DNA from: Glandiceps talaboti
Lineage: Eukaryota > Hemichordata > Enteropneusta > Spengelidae
Assembly: GCF_964340395.1 (NCBI RefSeq)
Contig: NC_135552.1
Span: forward strand, 1,309,001 to 1,373,000
Direction: 5' to 3'
DNA: 64,000 nucleotides
Shown: positions 36,104 through 47,740 of the stretch, one piece after another
Layout: each line of letters starts with the position of its first letter
Position numbering within the stretch: position 1 is the stretch's first letter
The notes under the pieces: generated by a model
What the model saw: the letters and a program-made list of their open reading frames with translations, nothing else
The model's database searches: none
Told to the model about the DNA's origin: nothing
Position numbers and translations under genes: made by a program

Positions 36104-36706
36104 CACAGGGAACCTTGCACATCCCTGTAACATTCACATACCTAGGACAGGGTTGTGAACATAGCTGTACCAGCTCATTGGAGCCATGGGAACTGTACCA
36201 GCTATGTGCACTATATCCCTTTAACAGCTCTGGCCAACACACCAGGTGTAACATACCTAGAGTTGACAGATGTGTAACTGGTATGCCAACATAAATTTAA
36301 CATGGATGTGAAAATAGCAATGCAGCATAGGTTTTTACAACATCCATGTACAAGAGCTTTTTCCCACTGCCATGTACCAGCTATGTTAGCAATTAGCTGC
36401 AACATAGGTATTTCCCACAGCCATGTACCAGCTATGTGAGCAATGCTAGTCAGATATGAACAAAAGGGTTGCTACAGGGTATTATTCCACCATAGCTGTT
36501 ACAGTTATGTGCACAACTGTGTGCAGTATGCAGTCATGGCACAGATGTAGTATTCCAGATCCATTCAACTGGCATGTACCAGGGCTGTGAAAAAATATAC
36601 CCTGTAACGGGGCTGTGAGGCACACAGCTGGCACATAGCTATGCTCTTCTTCCTAGCTCTATGATGTGGCCACATCCTAGTACTGGGATGTGCAATGTTC
36701 CCTGTG
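36104..36706. mobile_element. 603-bp MITE with 22-bp terminal inverted repeats and TA flanks
   Basis: Left end CACAGGGAACCTTGCACATCCC; right end, reverse complemented, has one difference (CACAGGGAACATTGCACATCCC, copied here in two 22-bp readings of which only the 11th base differs). TA lies directly outside both ends, fitting a TA target duplication as in Tc1/mariner-type elements. The inside is made of recurring GTACCAGCTATGT and related segments (36170-36450), without a transposase. Non-autonomous. Confidence 0.8.
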
Positions 36707-36735
36707 TATTCAATGGATAGCTTTCAAACACTTAC

Positions 36736-36888
36736 GTTTTTCTGTACAGGGGTTGCAGACTTTGAGTTCTTCCTAGTATCAGCCACTGATTTAACAACGT
36801 TAACGAGGTGGTTGGGTGATGTTACATTAGACACTGAACATTCTCGTAGATCTTCACCTTCTCCACCAACAGTTAATAGGGAATGGAT
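36736..36888 (-). CDS. Candidate 51-codon exon (symmetrical, phase 0)
   Basis: Minus strand: acceptor AACTTCTTTCTCAG, exactly 153 nt, donor AAAAAC|GTAAGT. It is open in phase 0 and reads IHSLLTVGGEGEDLRECSVS, then NHLVNVVKSVADTRKNSKSA and TPVQKN. It is polar, with no domain I recognise. The related exon lies 1.4 kb downstream on the same strand (35147-35295), and a possible upstream exon with a phase-0 donor is at 39154-39360. The MITE sits in the interval between this exon and its relative. It is likely part of a gene with a tandemly duplicated exon; not supported by transcript data. Confidence 0.4.
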
Positions 36889-37044
36889 CTGAGAAAGAAG
36901 TTATAATTTTTGTTATAAACTCATTCAAAAAATGTTTCTGAATTTCTGCAGTACTGACAAATTTGCAAAACATATATATTAACAAGCTGTCATCAGAGAT
37001 GACTCAGTCCCTGCATTGAATGTTTTCAGAGAATTGCCACCAGT

Positions 37045-37500
37045 CATGGTAGTGTGATTAGATTCTATGAAATATAGCACCAATGATATTGTCAAACAAA
37101 ATGGCTGTCTGGCAGCCATATTGGACCGTAACACCCAGGAAATTGACGTGCATATTTACACTCTATTGTCTTGTCCTTGTACAAAGTTTAAGAAGAATCG
37201 GTCTAGTCATGTTCAAGTATTGGCTCTAGACATGTAAAAATTGAAACAAAATGGCTGCCTGGCAGCCATACTGGATCGTATCACAAAACAAATTAACGTG
37301 CATATGTATGACATAATGTGTTGTCCTTGTACCAAGTTTGAGAGAAATCGATCCAGTCATGTCTGAGAAATGACTCCGGACGCACGCACACACGGACAGA
37401 GTCCAATCTATAAGTCCCCGTCCCGGACTTTGTCCGTGGTGGGGACTAATCAACAACACTTTAAGCAGCTTAATCAGGAGTCCAGCCAATAATCTGTCAA
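37045..37500 (+). repeat. Two units of a 'GGCAGCCATATTGGA' dispersed repeat with a hairpin tail
   Basis: AAACAAAATGGCTGTCTGGC then 'AGCCATATTGGACCGTA' at 37097, and again at 37246 with slight differences, each followed by 'GTGCATAT', 'TGTCCTTGTAC.AAGTTT', 'AA.AATCG.TC.AGTCATG'. It ends with a GC-rich hairpin (AGTCCCCGTCCCGGAC and GTCCGTGGTGGGGACT) at 37411-37447. The same class of unit occurs at 2.05-2.7 kb. Confidence 0.75.
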
Positions 37501-37519
37501 GTCTAAACACAAAATTGCT

Positions 37520-39150
37520 TACACAGATTACTTAATCCCACACTATGTTTCAGGCCACCCTGGACAAAACGGGATGGACGTGAGACAACGCAGGGGGATG
37601 GGAGGGGAAAACGTGATATGCCGTGATTGCCATGCCAGATTTTTAAACTGTCAAAAAATTTGCCACAGCAGTCATGGTGCGTAAAAGAATCCTAGTAGAC
37701 CACAGTAAAATGGAGTGAATGCAATGAAACGTTACAGTACCTAATAGGCCGTGGAGGCAGTCCGTAATGGGACTGCCTGGGGTACCTCCATGGGTAACAT
37801 TGCAGCGAGGCTCTGCGCTAATACTAAAACCCACAATTTGGGGATACCAATTTTATGCAAAAAAAGTATACCCTATCTGATACTATGTTATTTAATCAGT
37901 TAATTTGTCATCAGGGAAACTCCTTAAGATACATGTACTGTACCAGCTACGGACCATAGGCAAGTTTGCGAAATACGTTATGGTGTTGATAAATGTAAAT
38001 GGGAGCATAAAATGTATACTTATTGCCAAAGAATAACTACTCCGGTTCTACAGTAGAATTACAGGCGTAAATTATCTGTTTCGGATATGATTTGCGATGT
38101 AAACATTGCCGAAACGTAAGTGATGCCGCCATTTTGCAAGACCAACTTGAGCGATGACGTATTGTATAATGCATAGCCTCAAATTCGTCAAGTTAAACAC
38201 TGAGTTTCTAACAAATTTTTATGATAAAATTTCCCTTTCTTTTCACTTTAATGAATCAAGATAACTTTTACTAAGTTAAACAGAAATGAACAGTCATATT
38301 TTATTTTTTATTTTACTGAATCATTTACGAGTTTACAGAACGAATCTAGTGACTTGAAACTATTCAATGGTTATTAGCCCAGTGGCATTTTTTGGTATTT
38401 GTATCATGTTATGTGAGTGCAGTGTACGTCATACTCCTAAAGAACTAACAGTGGCCATATGGATGAGAACTGAGTATATGTTTTGGATTTTTAATTTGTA
38501 AAACTATGTTATCATGGTTTTCTACTTGAAAAATCAACATGAAACAACACATAGTACCCAGTCTGTGGTCTGAGATATTCCATTACGTATAGACCATTAC
38601 CTAACTACATAAAAAAAATCCATTCATAATAACAGTTCCCAGTAAGCTATTTTTTGAAAATTGTGTACTACACATTACACCTTATAAAAAGAAGGCAATT
38701 AAGATTATGTAATTTTAAGTCATTTCTACAGAATATATTATATATTGTTTAGAAAGATTGGACAGCCAGGTAGTCACAATTTTTAATCTGAATATCAATG
38801 AATAGCAGTGCTCAAATTTTTAATTCCCTTTTTTTCAGACAAGGACAAAGAACTTCAAAATAAGTCACAGTGAACATATGATTGAATAAAAACTTTGAGA
38901 AATCCTAAACTTGTAACCACTTGTTTCATTTTTTAAATTGTTAGTACACTGCTGTGTTTATCATTCCCTCTTCAAATTCATAACATTTTGAAGAAAAAAA
39001 ATCCTTGACTTTAAAAAGTACCAAATGTGAACGAAAAACTTACAAATAATAGTCAAACAAACTTTAAAATAATTTATTTTTTATTAATTAACCGTTACTG
39101 GCTGTGTATCATGATTTGGTCCTGCTATATCAAATGACAGCATAGTTACA
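37520..39150. other. No coding exon seen; one promoter-like motif
   Basis: Mostly AT-rich. GCCGCCATTTTGCAAG at about 38129-38144 resembles a YY1 site, with CRE-like GATGACGTATT nearby (about 38155). No ORF with recognisable domains. Confidence 0.35.
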
Positions 39151-39153
39151 TAC

Positions 39154-39360
39154 CGTAAATTTGATACGGAAAACTGACATTAGGTGTCCTTGACACTCAG
39201 AACTTGAATCTTTAACTAAAACTATCAACAACGTCAAAGTTGGGATGCTCTGTAAATGCCACATTAATTTTTTTCTGATTTGCACAACAAGTTCGTTCTT
39301 CATGTGTGACCGTCTATAGTGGCCATGCCAGTGATTACGCATTGATTCAGTGCCCAACAT
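39154..39360 (-). CDS. Candidate first exon, 69 codons
   Basis: Minus strand ATG (plus CAT at 39358-39360), open for exactly 69 codons to TTTACG|GTATGT, a good donor in phase 0. Phase 0 also fits the candidate exon at 36736-36888. The product begins MLGTESMRNHWHGHYRRSHM and has a hydrophobic stretch TLTLLIVLV (residues 41-49). No domain recognised. It could equally be a chance open frame: the evidence is the start, the donor and matching phase only. Confidence 0.3.
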
Positions 39361-39479
39361 TCACATGTGTCACTGTCAACATCATGCAACAAGATCCCCT
39401 AACACAGCTTTTTCGGAATCAAAATACACATCCGTTTAATTTAACCCATCCACAAATGAAAATCACAACCTGAGCTGTG

Positions 39480-40187
39480 GCAGATAGATCGATGTTCCGC
39501 GTTCCGGTAGCAAGTTCAGTGTTTCGCACACGTCAGTGAGTAGGTCAGAGGTCACGACAGTGACGGTAGACAAAACGTGTGACGAGACGTCCATTTCGAC
39601 GTCTCATCTACTCCCTCTAATGTTTCAATTTGTAAGTTTATCAAAGTTGATCTTTTTGTGGCATTTTTTATGTTAACAATATAACTGCGCGTTGTCACTG
39701 TATCTTATATGATGTCAACAAAACTTTCCCTTACGCAGTCAGTATACTTCTTGTGGGATTGACGTCGAGTTAGAGCCTGGCCTGGTCCGGCCGTGGACTT
39801 AGATAATTTTGATGTCTGCCATAAAATGAATGCGCCAAAGCGACGCAAGGTGGGAAAATTATTGCGTCATTTGTAATTTTAGGGGCCAATGTCGCAAGGT
39901 CGTGGCCTCGGCAGAACTGGTCTAAGACGCCATGAGGAACCTTACAATTTTGCTGTGCTCAGGGGTCGGTCGGAAAGGGGTCGGTCGGGAGATGAGAAAC
40001 AGAAAAATAAAAAGGGCCGCCCTAAGAGGAGAAGAATGGACAAGATGTCCTTATTTAGTCAATAAAGAGTTGTTGAAAGAGAAAACTAACCAGGGAAAGA
40101 AGAACAGTTTTATATCACCACCACAAAAATCAATTAGTCAATACAACCAACCAACCAACCAACCAACCAACCAACCAACCAACCAAC

Positions 40188-40231
<44 letters not shown>

Positions 40232-40470
40232 TACATGCTCGCTGCCCCCTGTGTGCATCACCACAAAATCAGTCAGTTAATTGATCGATATCACACAAAA
40301 AAAGTAAGTTTTATTTCACCATAAAAATAATCATTCAATCAATCGATCAATCAATCATCAATCAATTACATGCTCGTTGCCCCTGTGTGCTAGTGACAAC
40401 GCGAGCTGGTGCAGCAACAGCGCCAACCCGCGACGTGGACATTCTCGCAAATAGCGCCCATGTTGAAAGG
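39480..40470 (+). promoter_or_regulatory. CpG-containing upstream region of the kelch locus with (CCAA)n and (TCAA)n
   Basis: 39480-39960 is richer in CpG than its surroundings (GACGAGACGTCC, GACGTCTC, GCGTTCCGG), as expected near a promoter. (CCAA)n at 40147-40190 and (TCAA)n at 40191-40230 follow. A second TCAA tract at 40332-40368 is again followed by TTACATGCTCG.TGCCCC, so the stretch is locally duplicated. No TATA box stands out. Confidence 0.45.
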
Positions 40471-42337
40471 ATGGCGGGTTCAAGTACAAGTCGCGTAAGT
40501 TCTGCAAGTGTAAAAATCTGTCACCAGTCCTCATTGATCGACAAGATCAGACACCAAAGAGATGATGAGATATTCTGTGATATGACGTTACGTGTAGAAG
40601 AACGAGAATTCAAGGTCCACCGTAATGTGTTGGCAGCATGTAGTCCGTACTTCGAGTCAATGCTACGGAGTTGAATGAAAGAAGCTGCAAGTGGAAGTGT
40701 AGAACTGCAGTGTACGTCCGCTGATGGTATGGAAGCAATTCTTGATTTTATCTATTCTGGTACGATCAACTTGAACTTGGACAATGTATTTGACATTTTG
40801 AAAGGCACAGACTTCTTTATGATGACGCATCTGCAAGAGTACTGTGAAAGTTATCTCCAAGGAGAGTTAAATTCAACCAACTGTCTCCAAATGAAGAAGA
40901 TGGCCGAGCAGTTCAGAATGAAGAGTTTGTCAGCAGAGACGCAGAAAGTGTTGGGATATCACTTCAGCGAAATCATGCGAAAAAATGAAGATGATATGCT
41001 GCGCCTGTCAGCTGATGAACTCTGTTCGATAATATCCAATGAGGGCATACAAATACGAGAAGAAGACTTATTTGACTTTCTAATGAAATGGGTAATTGTT
41101 GAGAGGAGAAAACGTAAATCCAAATTCCCAGAGTTGATGAGCCACATCCGACTTGGACACGTGGACAAAAAATTCCTACTTGACCGGGTAGAAGTGGAGC
41201 CATTAGTGAAGGCAAGTCCAGAGTGTAAAATGTATGTCATGGAAGCAACACGGTTCCATCTCGCAAACGATGATGACAACAGTGACAATATCCGACTGCA
41301 GCTCAGATGTGAAATACTGATTGATGTCATTCTCGTGTGCTGTGGTATAACATTTGAGAGAACTGATAGAACATCAGAAGTCCAGAGAGCAATGCCAAAT
41401 ATGCTTGGATACATTTTGAGTAAAGACCAATGGGTGACATTGCCTTCAGCTGACACCGTCCTTCCAGTCACAAGCCCACCTTTATCAGTAGCTCTGAACA
41501 ATAACTTAGTACTTATATCAAATACAACAACTGCAGTGTATAACCCATTGCAGAATAAATGGGATTATACGATATATACACCGAGTTTACTCGCTCATAC
41601 TTTTGGTGCAGCCGTAGTATGCAATAACAAAATATATGTTATCGGTGGAGAGAGTAACCCCAAATCCATTGAGATGCTTAATCCTCACACAAACCGTTGG
41701 ATGAGAAAGAGGTCATCTCCAGAGGCGTATGTTACTCCCGATGTCGTAGTTGTGAATGATAGATACATATATCTATACGTACGTCACCATCCAGGCGTCA
41801 TCAATCGCTATGATACTCGTGAAGACAAATGGTCGAGTGAAGATTTGAATATTGAAATGGATGACTTGAGAAGAACCCAGACCGTCTTTCCTAGTATTGG
41901 AAGGAGAACACCAGATGGTTATGAGATCAATGACTTCGGTAGCTTCAAGATGGTGTATTCGGCTGAAAGCCAAGAATTTACACTGAGTCCAGCTGATAAT
42001 CCACCTCTGGAAAATAAAGATTTCCAGGCTAAAAGTGCAATCATAGATGCAGCTGTGTGTGTAGTCAATAATGATGGAGATGTGGTGGAGGAACCGTGCA
42101 TGATAATCTTCTCAGGGAGTATAGAAGATTGAGTACAAATGCAACATATTTATTCCAGTCTGCCACAAACTCGTGGAAGAAACTCGCCTCGGCTCCCATT
42201 AAAGTGTGTAGAGCAGCTTGTGGCTTGGTTCAGATTCCTGTAAAATACTTGTGGGATTTGGCATGAAAACTTCCCCAGGACAAGTACGGCACCTGTACAA
42301 AACATGGCAAGAGTTGAAAAAACAGTGGACTGACTAA
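40471..42337 (+). pseudogene. BTB-BACK-kelch (KLHL-type) gene, broken
   Basis: Start chosen at ATG 40471 (GAAAGGATGG, good context), not the upstream GTG. A BTB domain follows (DKIRHQRDDEIFCDMTLRVE, FKVHRNVLAACSPYFESML). TGA at 40672-40674 falls exactly where the family has Gly in '..SGMKEA', so GGA-to-TGA is likely. The same frame continues with MKEAASGSVEL, the rest of BTB (IYSGTINLN, DFFMMTHLQEYCESYL), BACK (NCLQMKKMAEQFRMKSLS, EEDLFDFLMKWV) and kelch repeats (NNKIYVIGGESNPKSIEMLN, NRWMRKRSS). It stops at 42130. Further kelch sequence continues in a second frame (SATNSWKKLASAPIKVC, 42133-42260) and then a third (ILVGFGMKTSPGQVRHLYKT) to TAA at 42337. KLHL proteins act as Cullin3 adaptors. 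Intronless, about 622 codons, the usual size. One nonsense and two frameshifts mean loss of function unless they are assembly errors. Confidence 0.88.
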
Positions 42338-42678
42338 GTACATCTTGGTTACATCAAACAGGGTGACCGTACCGCCAATAGACCCACAGTAATGTCAACG
42401 ATACCCGTTTAACACTTGCTGCAGTGCCGAAAGGAGTCAGAAACTTTACCGTACAAAGAAACATCGAAGTACAGTTGACAGGTCGTAGGTCAAAGTGCGT
42501 CATCACGTAACACGTGAACCACAGTCCCTCTGTGCGTGAACGTAAACAAAACATCAATGGCGGCAACTGTGTTTCGGAGCGAGAGCTTCGTACATGTACC
42601 ATTCTATGCTTTTGCATCGTGGCTATCACGTCGTAACAAATTGTATCGCAGCATTATTTACCGTTTATCATCGAAACC

Positions 42679-42891
42679 ATGGCGAAGGCTGTTCGGAAGA
42701 CGTTGACTTTGAACGAGAAGGTCGAGATTATCAGTCTGTACAAAGCGAGTGGTTGTTCTGTGGGCTCACGCAAACTGGCTGAGAAGTATGGTGTTGGGCG
42801 TACCCAGATACTGATCATAAAGAAACGCAGGTCTAAATTTTTGGAGGAGTTCGAAAGCAACGCACCAGGTGATCGTAAAAGAAAGATTTGA
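42679..42891 (+). CDS. CENP-B-type N-terminal DNA-binding domain ORF (70 aa)
   Basis: ATG in good context (GAAACCATGG). The product reads MAKAVRKTLTLNEKVEIISL, then YKASGCSVGSRKLAEKYGVG, then RTQILIIKKRRSKFLEEFES, a single psq-type helix-turn-helix as in CENP-B and pogo/Tigger transposases. These bind specific DNA through this domain. The ORF ends after RKRKI. There is no second HTH and no DDE domain, so this is either a small stand-alone factor (such single-domain CENPBD1-type proteins exist) or the surviving 5' part of a pogo-like transposase or host gene. An ATTAAA lies about 130 bp after the stop (43024). Upstream, AATGGCGGC (42553-42561) is YY1-like. Confidence 0.7.
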   Translation: MAKAVRKTLTLNEKVEIISLYKASGCSVGSRKLAEKYGVGRTQILIIKKRRSKFLEEFESNAPGDRKRKI

Positions 42892-44520
42892 AAGACGAAA
42901 AACTGTGTTACATAAATTCATGATTGATATTTTTCACAGAAACTGCAAAATTACTTCTAGAATGTATGCAAAGCAGAGTTGTCATTGAATTGTAAATACA
43001 TGTACATGTATTTTTGATGTGAGATTAAATAATTAGTTTTTAAACCCTTAATATTATGTTGTATTTAGTTTGTGTCCCCACTTCTCTTAACTTCTAAATG
43101 TTTTGGCCACCTGATTACAAAAACAACCAACCCTCTACAGAAAGGCCACCTCTCTATAGTGGCCACATTTTGTTAGTCCCTTGACTGACCACTATACACA
43201 GGTTTGACTGTATGTACAATTACAAACATTTTACACAGTTATTAGTCTTTTGCCATTTATTGAGTTACAAACAAGGACCTTGTATATGTTGTTTCATATT
43301 GATTTTCCAAGTAGCAAGCATGATAAAATTGTTTTAAAGATTAAAAATCAATTTTCATCCAAATGGCCACTTTAAACAACCTCAAATTTGTGTCACTTGT
43401 CAATCTTTATCTTTCTGTCACTTGTCAATATTCCTGGACCTTTTACATGATAATTATCAAATGTGTGTTAATATCATTCACAATGAAATATATCAAATTC
43501 TATGGACTTTTACTTCTCTTTAGTTTGGTACATGTATAGTCCCCAAATTCTATCTTCTGCTCTGAAAATATGGTAATGATATGCAAATTATCATGTAAAT
43601 TACATTATCCCACTTCTTCATCAAATATAGGAAAACCCCTGTATGCAAATATGTATGTACGTAAACATGTACATAAACAGGCTTTAGAAGAAACTGAATG
43701 AGGACTAGTAGATTTCCAAGCAGGACTAGTGGATTTCAATTTCCACTAGTCCTGGTCTAGTAGGTTTTCACAGAAAATTCTAACCCTAGGCCCTGGAGAC
43801 TGAATGACAGGTTTATTGAGGAGTAAAAAAAAAGAAAGAAAAAAAAATCGCATAGTCGCACCATTTTAGTCAGTCTGCCCTGACCAGAACCAATTCTTTT
43901 TTTTTGGCCCAACATACCTTTCTCGCCACACCATCGCAGTGACAACCAGTCAGGGTCGCATCCTTTTGCCAAAAAGGCTTTAGCCACATCGAGTGGTTTC
44001 TCCCTCGACTGTCTACGAGACATGTATTTACCATTACGTTCCTAACATAAAAATGAGATTTATTGGCATTAACTTAGGCAATTAACGGTTACAGCAATAC
44101 AGCGTGACTATCATTCATATGACAGGGGAAGTGAGGAAACACTTACAATTAATATGGTAAAATTCAAACAAACAACCAGTCGTCTAGTTATCCACGCTGC
44201 ATTTGATGATGGACAGACGTGCGCTAAATTTAGGTATTACGTTACATGAAACATCGCTACCTCACATCTCTCAACCCATGGAGCTCCATCATGTCCATGC
44301 TCAACCGCACGTCAAAGTGGTTGTTTATTAATGTTCATCATGATACTTACGATCAAAAACTCTGCGTTTACTGTGAAATATACAGAGACTTTATCTATAT
44401 ACCTACCTTTTCTGAATTAGCGTCCATACTGTGTACCCGGAATGTATGCACATCTGCGCACGCCGACCTCACACTCCCGGTGGGCCTAATAGTCTCGCTT
44501 CCAGACTCTCGTCGTTGAGG
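42892..44520. other. No gene seen; one perfect 11-bp hairpin
   Basis: AT-rich. GGACTAGTGGA at 43723-43733 and TCCACTAGTCC at 43742-43752 form a perfect 11-bp stem with an 8-nt loop. A further 'GACTAGTAGATTT' sits just upstream and CTAGTAGGTTTT just after, so the locus looks like a small dispersed repeat. A minus-strand 88-aa frame at 43757-44023 is not recognisable. Confidence 0.5.
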
Positions 44521-44527
44521 GCATTAG

Positions 44528-44552
44528 CCCCCCCCCCCCCCCCCCCCCCCCC
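44528..44552 (+). repeat. 25-base C run
   Basis: Uninterrupted C tract followed by CGCCCTCGACC. It may be affected by sequencing error. Confidence 0.95.
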
Positions 44553-45668
44553 GCCCTCGACCTGCATTTATCCAGCTTGCATTTCTGTAGTATCCCTCAT
44601 TAGACCTTTTTTTGTATTGTAAACTTTCTCAGCCGCGTATGAGCTAATTCAATGAAATGCCTGTGATGGCTACACTATTAACTAAACTTGATTTAAATAG
44701 ATATAGCAACGGTATTATATCATGCGTAGATGTTTTACCAACTGAAACACTCTTGTCTAAATTGTGACATTGCCTCGTCCTGCTTGCAGATGGTGCATAT
44801 GTCTACGTTCCTGTCAGACGACTGACTCCACATTACAATTCTCCCGATGCTAAAGTGCAAGTGTGACCCATTGAGAACTTCCCAACCTCAGATTTTCGAG
44901 ATTAGTTAATATGCTAAGCTGGTAGAATGTACTAATAGTGGTCTCATCATTTATATCAACAGAAATAAAGAATTGTTCTGCCCATCTCTTGTCAGTGTAT
45001 GCATGGACACTCAGACCACTATAGAAACTAAGACTAAAATATAAACTAGCAAGTAGTCTTGCTGATAAACGTTGGGGCTTTCTTCCGACGAAGTTCGCTG
45101 TGACGCCTATCCTTGTTGTATTGTAAATTCGGAATGACACACGAGGTCTAGCAACTAGACTAGGACATGAGTAGCTGCATGAGTAGCTGTGGCCAGATTC
45201 TTATAGCAAGTATTCATAGTAGGAGAACAGAAACATAAAAAGACTTATTTTTTCTTTATTGTTTATTATACGTTTGTAGTGTTATTTTAAAATCTTGCAT
45301 TTGTATTGCAATTGATTGGCATGATTGGCGTGACTTGAACGCTTATAACTTTGATTGTTAACGTTCGAACACGCAGAACAATTAATAGCCACCTTAGCTC
45401 TGATATATGCTTTGAGAACTCTGTCAGCAGTTGTGTCGCAGTTCTCAGTGCATATTTCTATGATAGTCTAAGTTAGATTTTATACTCTTAGTTAGAAATT
45501 GTCGGATTATATCCGATAAAACGTGAACTGTCCAATATTATAGTCTATGTTAGATTTTATACTGTAATTAGGTAGAAATTATCGGAACAATCTCAGTTAG
45601 AGTCTAATAGTAGACGTGCTGGTTGGGAGGCCGGGGTTGTGATGAGTCGTGTGCAGTCTAAATATTAA
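44553..45668. other. No gene seen
   Basis: AT-rich DNA. At 45465-45620 are two degenerate copies of the 'GTCTA.GTTAGATTTTATACT' segment of the foldback that follows. Confidence 0.45.
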
Positions 45669-45813
45669 AGTCTAAGTTAGATATTATCTGATTATTATCC
45701 GATAATGGAAAATGTGCAATGTCGCGGCTTCATGTCTTTTTTTTTATACCTGACCTCATGAAGACACGACATTACACAAATAGCCATTATCGAATAAAAT
45801 CTTATGTTAGACT
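45669..45813. repeat. Foldback (palindromic) element, ~145 bp
   Basis: AGTCTAAGTTAGATATTATC on the left matches, inverted, GATTTTATTCGATAATGG..., ending AGTCTAAC on the right. The inner stem (CCGATAATGG, ATGTGCAATGTCG, CTTCATG) pairs with CATGAAGACACGACATTACA and CCATTATCGA. The loop is about 20 nt, with a T8 run. Typical of a small foldback MITE. Confidence 0.75.
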
Positions 45814-47658
45814 CTAGGTTAGATGCAGGCTGTAACTTACTTTTGATGACATTATCAACACAGTCAGTACGATCTGTGTCAGAAAAAAATCGATATTCTT
45901 TTCACTAAACTTTGCAACATTGTATAATCAATCGATATTGTAGCTGTCAATCAATTATTGCTGCCTTAAATGCTTTGTGGAATAGCTTACAAATGAGAGC
46001 CTCCCTGTGCCCTGGACCATAGTGTCTCTATCTCTGTCTTGCCGTCTCTACTTCCGCCCCTGTCTGAGTATCTCAACCTCTAGCCTGTATCTTAAAACCT
46101 CTAGAAAATCACAATAACATTTCCTATAGAAATGCAAACCTGTTTCAAAGTCATGGCTCTTCGCCCGGGGCTATTCGTATAAGAATGTCAACCTCATGAT
46201 TAATCTAAACTAGGGAAGTTAATCACATGCATGTTTCAAGTCATAAAATTATATTTGCATAATATAGTTACATAATGTTGACATCATTTAGTATTTTATC
46301 AAGGTTAAAATCACAGTATGTTTATCTTTATTTCATGTCATTTTAACTTTTAGTGAAGTTCATCAATCCACTGATTCTGATAGGAGGTGACCACTATTTG
46401 GGTGGAGTTCCCATTGCAGTCAAAACAAGATCGAAAGCACAATACACCAAAATACACTGTGATAATACACTGTTATTACATCGGAGCTGTTTATTTTACG
46501 GCTGCAAATTTTAATACCCCCCCCCCCCCAGCCCAAAGAAAAGTGAGCCTTGGATATTTACAGTTTCAACACAAACAATAAATTGCAACAATGTATAAAA
46601 TATTATGTAAATGAGCCATCTAGGGTTGCACTGTCTAGAGAGAGGTCGTAGCACAAGGCAACAACTGCACCGGCAACTACATTGCACAATAGCTACATTA
46701 TCAAAACTATCTTTTCATTTAGAAGGCAGCTTTGATGTCGATATGAATAGGATTTAGGAAATAATCCACTATTTATCAGTGGTAATCAGTAGTTCAACTT
46801 TCTAATAAACTGTTTAAGGCCCAGTTTGTGTGGCAAGACACTGTCAAGTCGTCTCTTTGTCATTGAGTCTTCTTGGCAAAGCAGTAGAGAAAAATAAGTA
46901 TATTGAAAATATGTGACTAAATGCACTGAATAACACATAAACAAGAATGAATATTGTAAATTTTTGTAAGGGCATGTTTTATTGACAATCATGACCTCCT
47001 TTTGGATGGCATAATTAATTTTCGTTTAGGTATTTAGAAATCTGCATGTAGTTCATACATTATCTTCCACCAGATGCGCAATGGTGCTGCCGAACTCATC
47101 ATTTTGTTTGATCATAATTGACAACTGGATTTGTATCATGAATGTATGGACTGGAATTCGAATCGAAGTAGGGTCAAGACTAGACTGAAAGGTTCAGTTG
47201 TTTATTGGCACTCCTTAAGTCATGCCAAACACATTTAGAATGAGGTAAGGAGTGCGAATAAACGACCGAACCTTCCAGTCTAGGTCAAGACAAGAGTGGT
47301 TGTCTAGGGCGACTGAAAACTAACACACTGTCGTACTTCTCAAAATAAATTCATTTAGCCAGTGTGTGTTATAGCTCAACTTACATCTATGATTCATGAA
47401 CTCTCCAAAACATTATGTGAATTACAAATGACTTGACAATTGGGAAAGCTTGATCAAATTGTATTTATCATTGTAAACTATGTGATGGCCATCAAACAGT
47501 CTTACAGGTAACATCAAGTTCCTGGTGATAGCTAGGTGTTTGATGATGATATTGACTGAGTCTAGCTGCTTTATCTGGGTAAAATAACTTCAAAATCATG
47601 AAGTGACCATACTTCTAGAGTCTATTTCATACATCTGCGCATAACCGAGGACCCAACA

Positions 47659-47691
<33 letters not shown>

Positions 47692-47740
47692 CTGAGAGAG
47701 TGAGAGAGGTGAAAAGAAAGAAAAAAGTCTATATATATAA
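45814..47740. other. No gene seen
   Basis: AT-rich, with a C run at about 46518-46529 and (GT)n/GAGAGA at 47661-47708. None of the short frames shows a known domain. Confidence 0.5.

Noticed and set aside
40672-40674. UGA as a selenocysteine codon in the kelch gene
   Set aside because: The residue is Gly in the family, no SECIS element was looked for successfully, and two further frameshifts point to decay or error.
40959-41501. 180-aa minus-strand ORF
   Set aside because: Antisense shadow of the kelch frame.
47140-47180. tRNA-like 'ATTCGAATC' box B
   Set aside because: No A box, acceptor stem or cloverleaf could be built around it.
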